Part shown: positions 34,275 through 41,342 of the stretch, piece after piece
Position numbering within the stretch: position 1 is the stretch's first letter
How the letters are laid out: each line of letters begins with the position of its first letter
Assembly (NCBI RefSeq): GCF_900112975.1
Contig: NZ_FONQ01000002.1
Location: 248,001-312,000 of the forward strand
Source of the DNA: Flavobacterium xueshanense
GTDB lineage: Bacteria; Bacteroidota; Bacteroidia; Flavobacteriales; Flavobacteriaceae
Direction of reading: 5' to 3'
Length of the DNA: 64,000 nt
Program-made: the position numbers and the translations under genes
The notes under the pieces: model-generated
Database searches by the model: none
What the model was told of the DNA's origin: nothing
Seen by the model: only the letters and a program-made list of their open reading frames with translations

Positions 34275-35258
34275 ATGAACATTGCTTTAATTATTCTACT
34301 CGTATTTGGATTTTTCATTTTATTTTCCTCATTTTTTACAGTCAAACAGCAAACGGCTGTTGTTGTAGAGCGATTTGGAAAATTTTTAAGTATCAGACAA
34401 TCAGGTTTGCATTTGAAAATTCCATTGATTGACAGAATCGCAGGACGTGTGAATCTAAAAATCCAACAATTAGATGTTATCATTGAAACAAAAACCAAAG
34501 ACAACGTTTTTGTGAAACTTAAAGTTTCAGTTCAATTTATGGTTATAAAAGAAACCGTTTACGACGCTTTTTATAAACTGGAATATCCGCACGATCAAAT
34601 TACTTCTTATGTATTTGATGTCGTTCGTGCAGAAGTTCCAAAGCTAAAACTTGATGATGTTTTTGAAAGAAAAGACGATATTGCCATTGCTGTAAAAAGA
34701 GAATTGAATGAAGCCATGACGACTTATGGATATACGATTATCAACACATTAGTAACGGATATTGATCCGGATATTCAAGTAAAAAATGCGATGAACAGAA
34801 TAAATGCGGCTGATAGAGAAAAAACTGTAGCTGAATTTGAAGCGGAAGCCTCCAGAATTAGAATTGTAGCCAAAGCGGAAGCGGAAGCAGAAAGCAAACG
34901 ATTACAAGGACAAGGAATCGCAAACCAACGAAGAGAAATTGCTAAAGGTTTAGTAGAAAGTGTTGATGTTTTGAACAGAGTTGGTATCAATTCCCAAGAA
35001 GCTTCGGCATTGATTGTGGTAACACAACATTATGATACGTTACAAGCTATTGGTGCTGACACAAATTCGAATCTGATCTTATTACCAAACTCTCCACAAG
35101 CGGGAAGTGACATGCTTAATAACATGATTGCTTCATTTAGTGCTTCTAATCAGGTAGGTGAATTAATGAAAAAGAGAAGCGAAAGAGGGAATTCTAGAAG
35201 GGAAAATAAGGTCGAATTACCGGAAGCTCCTGAAGAAACTCCCGACACAGAAGAATAG
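34275..35258 (+). CDS. SPFH/Band 7 (stomatin-like) protein
   Basis: Membrane-associated scaffold protein of 327 aa with one N-terminal helix (about residues 4-22), a Band 7 domain (about 25-200, with QTAVVVERFGKF and DNVFVKLKVSVQF), an Ala/Glu-rich coiled coil (about 180-230, AKAEAEAESKRLQGQG) and a charged tail. Family members form large oligomeric microdomain platforms. No NfeD partner is adjacent, so its protein partners are unknown. Confidence 0.92.
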   Translation: MNIALIILLVFGFFILFSSFFTVKQQTAVVVERFGKFLSIRQSGLHLKIPLIDRIAGRVNLKIQQLDVIIETKTKDNVFVKLKVSVQFMVIKETVYDAFYKLEYPHDQITSYVFDVVRAEVPKLKLDDVFERKDDIAIAVKRELNEAMTTYGYTIINTLVTDIDPDIQVKNAMNRINAADREKTVAEFEAEASRIRIVAKAEAEAESKRLQGQGIANQRREIAKGLVESVDVLNRVGINSQEASALIVVTQHYDTLQAIGADTNSNLILLPNSPQAGSDMLNNMIASFSASNQVGELMKKRSERGNSRRENKVELPEAPEETPDTEE

Positions 35259-35272
35259 ATACTTAAAATCAT

Positions 35273-35301
35273 AAAAAAAGAGGCTTAAATGCCTCTTTTT
35301 C
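35273..35301. terminator. Bidirectional terminator after the SPFH gene
   Basis: AAAAAGAGGC and GCCTCTTTTT form a 10-bp stem with a 6-base loop; the 3' arm overlaps the last codons of the convergent 90-aa gene. Confidence 0.8.
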
Positions 35302-35557
35302 TTTTTGCAAACCAATTTTTGATAAATGGAATTGCTTTATTTAATATAAAAGGTGCCGCAGTAGAAACGATTGCTCCATAAGGAATAACAGAACTATACG
35401 TGCCTATTAAGTCACTTACAATGTTTTGAGGTGAAAAACTTTCCTTAGTTTTTTTTACTCCAAAAATTAATTTTTGATAACTGATTTCCTTTTCAGTCTT
35501 TAAAATTTCAAGTTCTCTATCAATTTGAGCGTAAGAAGAATATTTTTTTGTTTCCAT
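35285..35557 (-). CDS. Small conserved protein, possibly DUF6327
   Basis: 90-aa protein. The N-terminus METKKYSSYAQIDRELEILK is charged and helical; the C-terminal half has one hydrophobic segment (about residues 55-75) and a basic tail KNWFAKRKRGI. It resembles short DUF6327-type proteins of Flavobacteria as I recall them; function unknown. It is the last gene of a three-gene set of small membrane-associated proteins (YtxH-like, holin-like, this), separated by 3 bases from the holin-like gene. Confidence 0.72.
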   Translation of the reverse strand: METKKYSSYAQIDRELEILKTEKEISYQKLIFGVKKTKESFSPQNIVSDLIGTYSSVIPYGAIVSTAAPFILNKAIPFIKNWFAKRKRGI

Positions 35558-35560
35558 GAT

Positions 35561-35911
35561 TTAGTCGTTAAAAAATATTTCAGAAAACTTCTGCAATATT
35601 GGTCCTTCAACAATTTTATCTTTTATTAAAAATAAAAGGCTCGTTATTAAAAGATATACTCCTCCTATTATTAAAAAACCCAACGGATAATTATCTAGAT
35701 ATTTACCCATTGCCAATGCTCCTGCTATAGAACAAAAAAATAAAACCATGCTAAAACATAAAAAAATCAATGTGAACTTAAGAATCATGGTCGTCGATTT
35801 CATTGCTACTTTGAAACCCCATAATTTGTAATAAGACACATTGCTCTGAATATATCCTTGTATTTGTTCCTGAATATCCTCCGTATTTTCTTTTAATTCT
35901 TCAAAAGCCAT
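35561..35911 (-). CDS. Phage holin-like / DUF1469 membrane protein
   Basis: 116-aa membrane protein with two strong hydrophobic helices (about residues 42-69 and 76-99) separated by a short loop, and an amphipathic N-terminal region. This arrangement matches the DUF1469/actinobacterial holin-X type. No lysis genes are near, so a phage role is unlikely; such proteins are common in cell-envelope stress clusters. It lies between the YtxH-like and 90-aa genes. Confidence 0.78.
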   Translation of the reverse strand: MAFEELKENTEDIQEQIQGYIQSNVSYYKLWGFKVAMKSTTMILKFTLIFLCFSMVLFFCSIAGALAMGKYLDNYPLGFLIIGGVYLLITSLLFLIKDKIVEGPILQKFSEIFFND

Positions 35912-35950
35912 GTATTTCGTTTTAAAATTTGAAAGATGGGTAATGCAAGA

Positions 35951-36280
35951 TTATTTTTGAAGTTTTGCATTTTGTCTTTTTAAATCCGCTAATTTTTCTT
36001 CTAAAAAAGAAATTACTTCTTCGGTTTTATGACTCATATTTGAAACTAAATCTTCATAGGTTTCTTCTAAATCAAATTTAGCCGTTGTTAATTGATCGCT
36101 CAACTGTAATGATACAGAATCAAGTTTATTTTGTAAATCATTTTTGACCCCATCAAAACCATCTTTTAATTTTCCTCTGGTTTTTGATCCTTTATCAGGT
36201 GCGTACAAAATTCCTATTCCGGCTCCAATTGCTACTCCTGTTAAAATAGCGAATAATGTATTTCCTGTAGTATTTGACAT
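35951..36280 (-). CDS. YtxH-domain protein
   Basis: 109 aa from ATG 36280 (MSNTTGNTLFAILTGVAIGA); an upstream TTG at 36334 would add 18 residues before the membrane helix and is unlikely. It has an N-terminal membrane helix with the GxGxGILYAPDKGSKTRGKL motif of the YtxH family, then an amphipathic coiled coil (about 45-105). General stress protein family of unknown mechanism. First gene of the three-gene set. Confidence 0.85.
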   Translation of the reverse strand: MSNTTGNTLFAILTGVAIGAGIGILYAPDKGSKTRGKLKDGFDGVKNDLQNKLDSVSLQLSDQLTTAKFDLEETYEDLVSNMSHKTEEVISFLEEKLADLKRQNAKLQK

Positions 36281-36527
36281 AATTCTTAGTTTTATAAAGT
36301 TTGTTTTATAAAGATACGGATTTATTAACAACAACCTTATAACAACTCGTTAAAGTGTAATTTTACCAAGAAAAAAGCAAATAAAAGCGAGCTGTTAAGC
36401 GATTTTTTTAAATTTATACTTAGTGCTGTTTATTTAAAAAAATAGCTTGAAAAACGATTTATAAAGGTATTTTTTAATTGGATAAAAGTATTGAAAATTA
36501 AATTTTTATAAGAAATTACTATAATAA

Positions 36528-36552
36528 AAAAGCCCTCTAAAAAGAGGACTTT
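36528..36552 (-). terminator. glnS terminator
   Basis: On the minus strand AAAGTCCTCT pairs with AGAGGGCTTT (one G-T pair) around a short A/T loop, followed by a T-run, about 30 bases beyond the glnS stop. Confidence 0.8.
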
Positions 36553-36583
36553 CGATTGTTAAAACCTATTTAAAAAATAAAGC

Positions 36584-38686
36584 TTAAATTTTAAGGGCAT
36601 TTAATAATTGCAAAACTTTTTCGTTTTTTTCGTTTTTTTTCACTTCTGAAAGTTGTATCTGAAAAAGACTAAAATTATTCAAATCATTTTGTAAATTTTC
36701 AATTGCCAAAATTCTAACAGCTGCCATTTGACTTTTTAAGGACATCGTATATAATTTTGTCAAAGATTCTTCTTCAATATCTTTTACTTGTACTTTATCG
36801 GAATGATGCAAAATCAGATTTGAAAACAACAACGAGTTATTATCATTCTTAATATTTTTGACAATAGTCTGAATAATTAAACTGTAATTATCAATACTTT
36901 TTATGTTTTCAACAATGGCGTTAAGAATCAAATTGGCATTGTTTTCATCTTTTTCCTTAACATATTTATTGATTTCTTTTTGAGTATTCATCAATAAATT
37001 TTCTTCTTTTTTACCTTTTTCTTCCCAAGCATCTTTCAATCCAACGGTTTTATTAAAGACAATTTTGCCTTCCGTTGAATCTTTGTCCACATTGAAATAT
37101 CCTAATCGTTGAAACTGAAATTTCTCTCCGGAATGAACTGTTGCTAAACTTGGTTCTACAAATCCTTTTACAATTTGTAATGAATCAGGATTCATGAATT
37201 CCAAGAAATTTTTCTCTTTATGACTGTCTGGTGCTTCATCGATAAACAATCTATCATAGAGACGCACTTCTGCTTCCAAAGCATGTTGTATAGAAACCCA
37301 ATGCAAGGTTCCCGCTACTTTTCGCTGACTGGCTTCGCTCCCACTTCCGCTTCTACTATCTTCATCATAGGTTACATGAATCTCAGTTATCGTTCCAGCA
37401 GCGTCTTTTATAACACTTTCTCCTTTAATAATATAAGCGTTTTTAAGACGTACTTCTCTGCCTAAACTCAATCGGAAAAACTTTGCCGGAGCATCTTCAA
37501 GAAAATCTTCTCTTTCAATAAATAATTCTTTTGAAAAAGGAACTTTTCTAAATCCTGCGCTTTCATCTTCCTGATTATTTTCGGCTTCCAACCATTCTTC
37601 TTTATCTTCCGGATAATTCGTAATCACTAATTTTATTGGATCTAAAACTGCCATAACTCTTGGAGCCGTTTTATTCAAATCTTCGCGCAGGCAAAATTCC
37701 AAAAGAGAAAAATCAATTATATTTTCTCGTTTAGCAACACCAATCATATCACAAAACTTACGAATAGAATTCGCTGTATAACCTCTTCTTCTTAATCCTG
37801 AAATCGTTGGCATCCTGGGATCATCCCAGCCATTCACTATATTTTCCTGAACTAATTGCAACAGTTTTCGCTTGCTCATTACGGTGTAATTCAAGTTCAA
37901 ACGCGCAAATTCATATTGATGTGGTCTTACTTTTGAGTCATCATAAATTTGGTCCAAAAACCAATTGTATAATTCTCGATGCATGACAAATTCTAACGTA
38001 CAAATAGAGTGTGAAATTTGCTCTATATAATCACTTTCACCGTGTGCATAATCATACATTGGATAAATTTTCCAATCGTTTCCAGTTCTATGATGATGGC
38101 GGTGCAAAACACGATACATTAATGGATCACGCATCAACATATTCGTAGAAGTCATATCAATTTTAGCACGTAAAACATGACTTCCTTCCAGAAAATCACC
38201 ATTTTTCATTCCTTCGAATAAAGTAAGATTTTCTTCAACAGAACGGTTTCTGTGAGGACCATCAACTCCTGGTTGTGTTGGCGTTCCTTTTTGTAAAGCC
38301 ATATCTTCTGACGATTGACTGTCTATATACGCTTTTCCGTTTTTAATCATCGAAATCGCCCATTCATATAATTGCTGAAAATAATCAGAAGAATATAATT
38401 CTTCCGTCCAATTAAATCCCAACCATTTCAAATCTTCTTTGATGGCATCTACATATTCCTGCTCTTCTTTGGCAGGATTGGTATCGTCAAAACGCAAGTT
38501 TACCGGCGCATTATACTTTAATCCTAAACCAAAATTTAAGCAAATCGATTTAGCATGACCAATGTGCAAATACCCATTTGGCTCCGGCGGAAAACGAAAA
38601 CGTAATTTATCTTTGGGAAAACCGTTTGATAAACTGTCTTCGATGATTTGTTCTATAAAATGGAGTGATTTTTCTTCAGTTGACAT
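36584..38686 (-). CDS. glnS: Glutamine--tRNA ligase with C-terminal extension
   Basis: Class I synthetase charging tRNA-Gln. Motifs are FPPEPNGYLHIGHAKSI (about residues 28-44), FDDTNPAKEE, and the KMSKS-type loop VMSKRKL (about 268-274). At 700 aa it is about 145 residues longer than the E. coli enzyme. From roughly residue 557 the chain changes to a Lys/Asn/Glu-rich helical segment with no synthetase motif and no clear YqeY/GatB signature. The extension is in frame with the core and looks intact. Confidence 0.95.
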   Translation of the reverse strand: MSTEEKSLHFIEQIIEDSLSNGFPKDKLRFRFPPEPNGYLHIGHAKSICLNFGLGLKYNAPVNLRFDDTNPAKEEQEYVDAIKEDLKWLGFNWTEELYSSDYFQQLYEWAISMIKNGKAYIDSQSSEDMALQKGTPTQPGVDGPHRNRSVEENLTLFEGMKNGDFLEGSHVLRAKIDMTSTNMLMRDPLMYRVLHRHHHRTGNDWKIYPMYDYAHGESDYIEQISHSICTLEFVMHRELYNWFLDQIYDDSKVRPHQYEFARLNLNYTVMSKRKLLQLVQENIVNGWDDPRMPTISGLRRRGYTANSIRKFCDMIGVAKRENIIDFSLLEFCLREDLNKTAPRVMAVLDPIKLVITNYPEDKEEWLEAENNQEDESAGFRKVPFSKELFIEREDFLEDAPAKFFRLSLGREVRLKNAYIIKGESVIKDAAGTITEIHVTYDEDSRSGSGSEASQRKVAGTLHWVSIQHALEAEVRLYDRLFIDEAPDSHKEKNFLEFMNPDSLQIVKGFVEPSLATVHSGEKFQFQRLGYFNVDKDSTEGKIVFNKTVGLKDAWEEKGKKEENLLMNTQKEINKYVKEKDENNANLILNAIVENIKSIDNYSLIIQTIVKNIKNDNNSLLFSNLILHHSDKVQVKDIEEESLTKLYTMSLKSQMAAVRILAIENLQNDLNNFSLFQIQLSEVKKNEKNEKVLQLLNALKI

Positions 38687-38704
38687 TTTTTTGTTTTATT
38701 TTAG

Positions 38705-38712
38705 CAAAGATA
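38705..38712 (-). promoter_or_regulatory. Putative -7 element of glnS
   Basis: On the minus strand this reads TATCTTTG, 18 bases before the glnS ATG. Confidence 0.5.
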
Positions 38713-38812
38713 AAAAAAGTTTGAGGTTTAAAGTTTAATGTTTCCACAGAAACCTATGAAAAGTTAGCAATTTCTCTTTACACTTTACACTTTTAAACAA
38801 AAAAATAAAATA

Positions 38813-39172
38813 ATGGGAATTATAAAACTTAAAAATATCAGAACTTATTCCTACCACGGTTGCTTAATCGAGGAAGGAAAAATTGGATCAGACTATACCG
38901 TGAATTTAGAAGTCAAGACAGATTTGAGAAAATCCAGTTTAACGGATGATTTGAAAGATACAGTTGATTACGTGCTCTTGAATCGTATTGTTGTAGCCGA
39001 AATGGCGATTCGTTCGGACTTATTAGAACATGTGGCGCACCGGATCATAACGCGCATATTTGAAGAAATTCCTGAAATTTCCAGAATTATCGTGGCGGTT
39101 TCTAAACTTAATCCTCCTATTGGCGGTGATGTTGAAGCAGTTACTATCGAAATGGAAGAATACAGAAGTTGA
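38813..39172 (+). CDS. folB: Dihydroneopterin aldolase
   Basis: Folate-pathway enzyme of 119 aa that converts dihydroneopterin to 6-hydroxymethyl-dihydropterin and glycolaldehyde. The FolB-type features are the N-terminal IKLKNIRTYSYHGCLIEEGK, the conserved DTVDYVLLNRIV and the C-terminal VAVSKLNPPIGGDVEAV. The length matches the family. It is transcribed toward the tRNA-Cys gene, 104 bases downstream. Confidence 0.94.
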   Translation: MGIIKLKNIRTYSYHGCLIEEGKIGSDYTVNLEVKTDLRKSSLTDDLKDTVDYVLLNRIVVAEMAIRSDLLEHVAHRIITRIFEEIPEISRIIVAVSKLNPPIGGDVEAVTIEMEEYRS

Positions 39173-39252
39173 ATAAGAAATGCTTAAAAAGAATAAAAAA
39201 ATATTTTTTAAAATTTTTAAACTTTAATCTTTTAAACATTAAACTTTTTAAG

Positions 39253-39260
39253 TACTTTTG
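39253..39260 (+). promoter_or_regulatory. Putative -7 element of the tRNA-Cys gene
   Basis: TACTTTTG matches TAnnTTTG, 16 bases before the mature tRNA 5' end. Confidence 0.5.
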
Positions 39261-39276
39261 CCATCCGTTTAACAAT

Positions 39277-39347
39277 GGCGTCGTGGCCGAGCGGCTAGGC
39301 TGGGCTCTGCAAAAGCTCCTACTCCGGTTCGAATCCGGACGATGCCT
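39277..39347 (+). tRNA. tRNA-Cys (GCA)
   Basis: 71-nt cloverleaf: acceptor GGCGTCG pairs with CGATGCC (one G-T pair), D-arm GCC...GGC, anticodon arm GGGCT-CTGCAAA-AGCTC with anticodon GCA, variable loop CTAC, T-arm TCCGG-TTCGAAT-CCGGA and discriminator U73, as expected for Cys. CCA is not encoded. Everything from the T-arm onward is repeated downstream at 174-bp spacing. Confidence 0.97.
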
Positions 39348-39740
39348 CTAAAAGAGATACAGAAATGTGTCTCTTTTTTTATTTCAATTTTTAAGAAAAA
39401 TTAAGTAAAGTATGGTTCGAATCCAGACGATATTCAAAAATCTTAAAGCAATTTGGAAGTTTTTTTATCTAATTTTTAAGAAAAATTAAGTAAAGATATG
39501 GTTCGAATCCGGACGATTCCTCTAAAAGAGATACAGAAATGTTTCTCTTTTTTTGTTTCAATTTTTAAGAAAAATTAAGTAAAGTATGGTTTGAATCCAG
39601 ACGATATTCAAAAATCTTAAAGCAATTTGGAAGTTTTTTTATCTAATTTTTAAGAAAAATTAAGTAAAGATATGGTTCGAATCCGGACAATGCCTCTAAA
39701 AGAGATACAGAAATGTGTCTCTTTTTTTTGTTTCAATTTT
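39326..39740 (+). repeat. Tandem repeat of the tRNA-Cys 3' end plus terminator (174-bp unit)
   Basis: A 174-bp unit starting at GGTTCGAATCCGG (39326) recurs at 39500 and, partly, at 39674. By eye units 1 and 2 differ at only about 4 positions. Within each unit a diverged half-copy starts 88 bases later (39414, 39588), keeping GGTTCGAATCCAGACGAT and the ending AATTTTTAAGAAAAATTAAG. This makes an A-B-A-B-A pattern from nested duplications. Each A part contains the tRNA T-arm, the acceptor 3' side and the terminator hairpin, but not the tRNA 5' half, so the extra copies cannot be tRNAs. No gene lies in this region. Confidence 0.93.
39350..39380 (+). terminator. tRNA-Cys terminator (first of three copies)
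   Basis: AAAAGAGATACA and TGTGTCTCTTTT form a 12-bp stem (one G-T pair) with a GAAA tetraloop, followed by a T-run. Copies lie at about 39524-39554 and 39698-39729; the middle copy has a stem mismatch. Confidence 0.85.
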
Positions 39741-39881
39741 TATGAAAAATATTTTAATTATTAAGTAATTAGGTTTTAGTAAGTCTATAAAACATAAATG
39801 ACTTAAATGTTTAAAATCTCATACATTTGACTAATAGAGCTTTCGACTAGATTGCCATAAAGTCATAATAGTTTAAATAAT

Positions 39882-39922
39882 AAAAAGCCTTAATCCTAAT
39901 TTATTTAGAGTCAAGGCTTTTT
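39882..39922 (-). terminator. Terminator after the LysE-family gene
   Basis: AAAAAGCCTT (39882-39891) and AAGGCTTTTT (39913-39922) form a perfect 10-bp stem. The remaining gap between the repeat and this hairpin (about 39741-39881) shows nothing recognisable. Confidence 0.7.
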
Positions 39923-39948
39923 ACTGTTTTATGAAAATTATAATCTAT

Positions 39949-40626
39949 CTAATTATCAATTTTATCGAATGCATCTTTTACCATTGCTTTTTCTTCCGGA
40001 AACCACCCTTGAGTAATTAAAACCATTCCAAAAACCATCATTACAATACTGATTCCTTTTTTAATTTTAAGAATATTTACAGGAGTAAGTTTTGTTTTTA
40101 ATTGTTTTGCCAAAAGTATTTTGATACAATCTACAACCAAATAAGTTCCAATAACTGCAATAAAAAAAGTAATCATTCTGGGTGTTTGCATTTCTAATTT
40201 TGGCCCAACAGAAATAATGATTGCCAGCCAAAAACCAAGAACACCAATATTGATAATGTTTAACAGAAAACCTTTTATAAAAAGGCTTATGTAGTTTTTT
40301 TTGACAATTTCCTTGTCAATAATATCTGTATTTATCTTTTCCTCCTTTTTTAATTGTAGGAAGGAAATTATACCATAAACTAACATCAATACACCTCCAA
40401 AAATGAAAAGGGCCGGCTGATCTTTTAAACTTTGAATTAACCGATAACTTCCTAAATAAGCAATTCCAATGAAAACAATATCTCCTAAAATGACTCCTAA
40501 ATCAAATACTAAAGCCGCTCTAAATCCTTTTATAATACTTGTTTCCAGTAAAATAAAAAAAACAGGACCAATCATAAAACTTAAGAAAATTCCCCATGGA
40601 ATACCAGCTACAATATCGTTTACCAT
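39949..40626 (-). CDS. LysE-family transporter
   Basis: Integral membrane protein of 225 aa with about six helices. The N-terminal GIPWGIFLSFMIGPVFFILL (about residues 8-27) is the family signature region of LysE/RhtB amino-acid exporters. A hydrophilic, Lys-rich loop (about 95-110) splits the two halves. The substrate is unknown. It is 42 bases downstream of the DUF2807 gene on the same strand. Confidence 0.86.
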   Translation of the reverse strand: MVNDIVAGIPWGIFLSFMIGPVFFILLETSIIKGFRAALVFDLGVILGDIVFIGIAYLGSYRLIQSLKDQPALFIFGGVLMLVYGIISFLQLKKEEKINTDIIDKEIVKKNYISLFIKGFLLNIINIGVLGFWLAIIISVGPKLEMQTPRMITFFIAVIGTYLVVDCIKILLAKQLKTKLTPVNILKIKKGISIVMMVFGMVLITQGWFPEEKAMVKDAFDKIDN

Positions 40627-40668
40627 TAAAAATTAAAATTTATTACCGCCAAAATATACACTATAATA

Positions 40669-41337
40669 CTAATTTTTTTCAATTATCGTTCCGCCAATGA
40701 AAACTTTTGTGTTAATGTGTTTTGGTTTACCGTAGATAAAAATAGAGCCTCCAGCTCTTACTTTTGCATCAACTAATGTAGACGCATGGATTTCTGATTT
40801 TCCTCCTGCAGCAACACTTATTGTGGTTTGTGAAGTCTCTAAATCCTTTGCGTTTAGAATTCCACCAGAAGTTATTACAACATCTTGATTTTTCGCTTTC
40901 CCGGATAAAGTAACTATTCCACCAGCATTTGCTTTCACACTTACTTTATCAACATCTATGTCTAAGTTTATTTCTCCACCTGATTTTGCATTCAAATCTA
41001 AGCTTGTTTGTTTAAAATCTTTTTCACTTGAAACATAACTTCCCTCACTCACAGCGATACTTTCCAGGTTTTTAAAATATAATTTAACCATAATATCTTC
41101 ACCGGATAATAATTGTGGAAAAGGCATTCTGATTTTCAATTCTCCGTTTTTATTTACCGTTTCCACTTCGTCAGCGCGAGCTCCTGTTACGACAATTTTG
41201 TTCTCTGAAGATTCAATTAATTTGACATTGATTTTATCAAAAACTTTAACTTCATCAAAATCTCCTAAGTTTCTGGTTGCTTGAGCATTTGTTAATTGAC
41301 TCAAAAATACAAAAGCAATAATCATTAATTTTTTCAT
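40669..41337 (-). CDS. Head-GIN-domain (DUF2807) exported protein
   Basis: 222-aa exported protein with a signal peptide ending near TNAQ (residue 19). The rest is a right-handed beta-helix-like DUF2807 domain with repeating short strands and turns (EGSYVSSEK, KSGGEINLDI, NAGGIVTLSG, TSGGILNAKD, RAGGSIFIYG). The GG turns recur about every 20 residues. Function unknown; often called head-GIN or putative autotransporter adhesin. It lies 5 bases after rnr on the same strand, so cotranscription is likely. Confidence 0.88.
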   Translation of the reverse strand: MKKLMIIAFVFLSQLTNAQATRNLGDFDEVKVFDKINVKLIESSENKIVVTGARADEVETVNKNGELKIRMPFPQLLSGEDIMVKLYFKNLESIAVSEGSYVSSEKDFKQTSLDLNAKSGGEINLDIDVDKVSVKANAGGIVTLSGKAKNQDVVITSGGILNAKDLETSQTTISVAAGGKSEIHASTLVDAKVRAGGSIFIYGKPKHINTKVFIGGTIIEKN

Positions 41338-41342
41338 TTTTT

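Noticed and set aside
35561..35911. Prophage holin
   Set aside because: No endolysin, spanin or phage structural genes are nearby; the protein is of the chromosomal DUF1469 kind.
39169..39351. 60-codon reading frame through the tRNA-Cys gene
   Set aside because: It runs through a perfect tRNA cloverleaf; the encoded VVAERLGWALQ... is the usual false protein made by tRNA genes.
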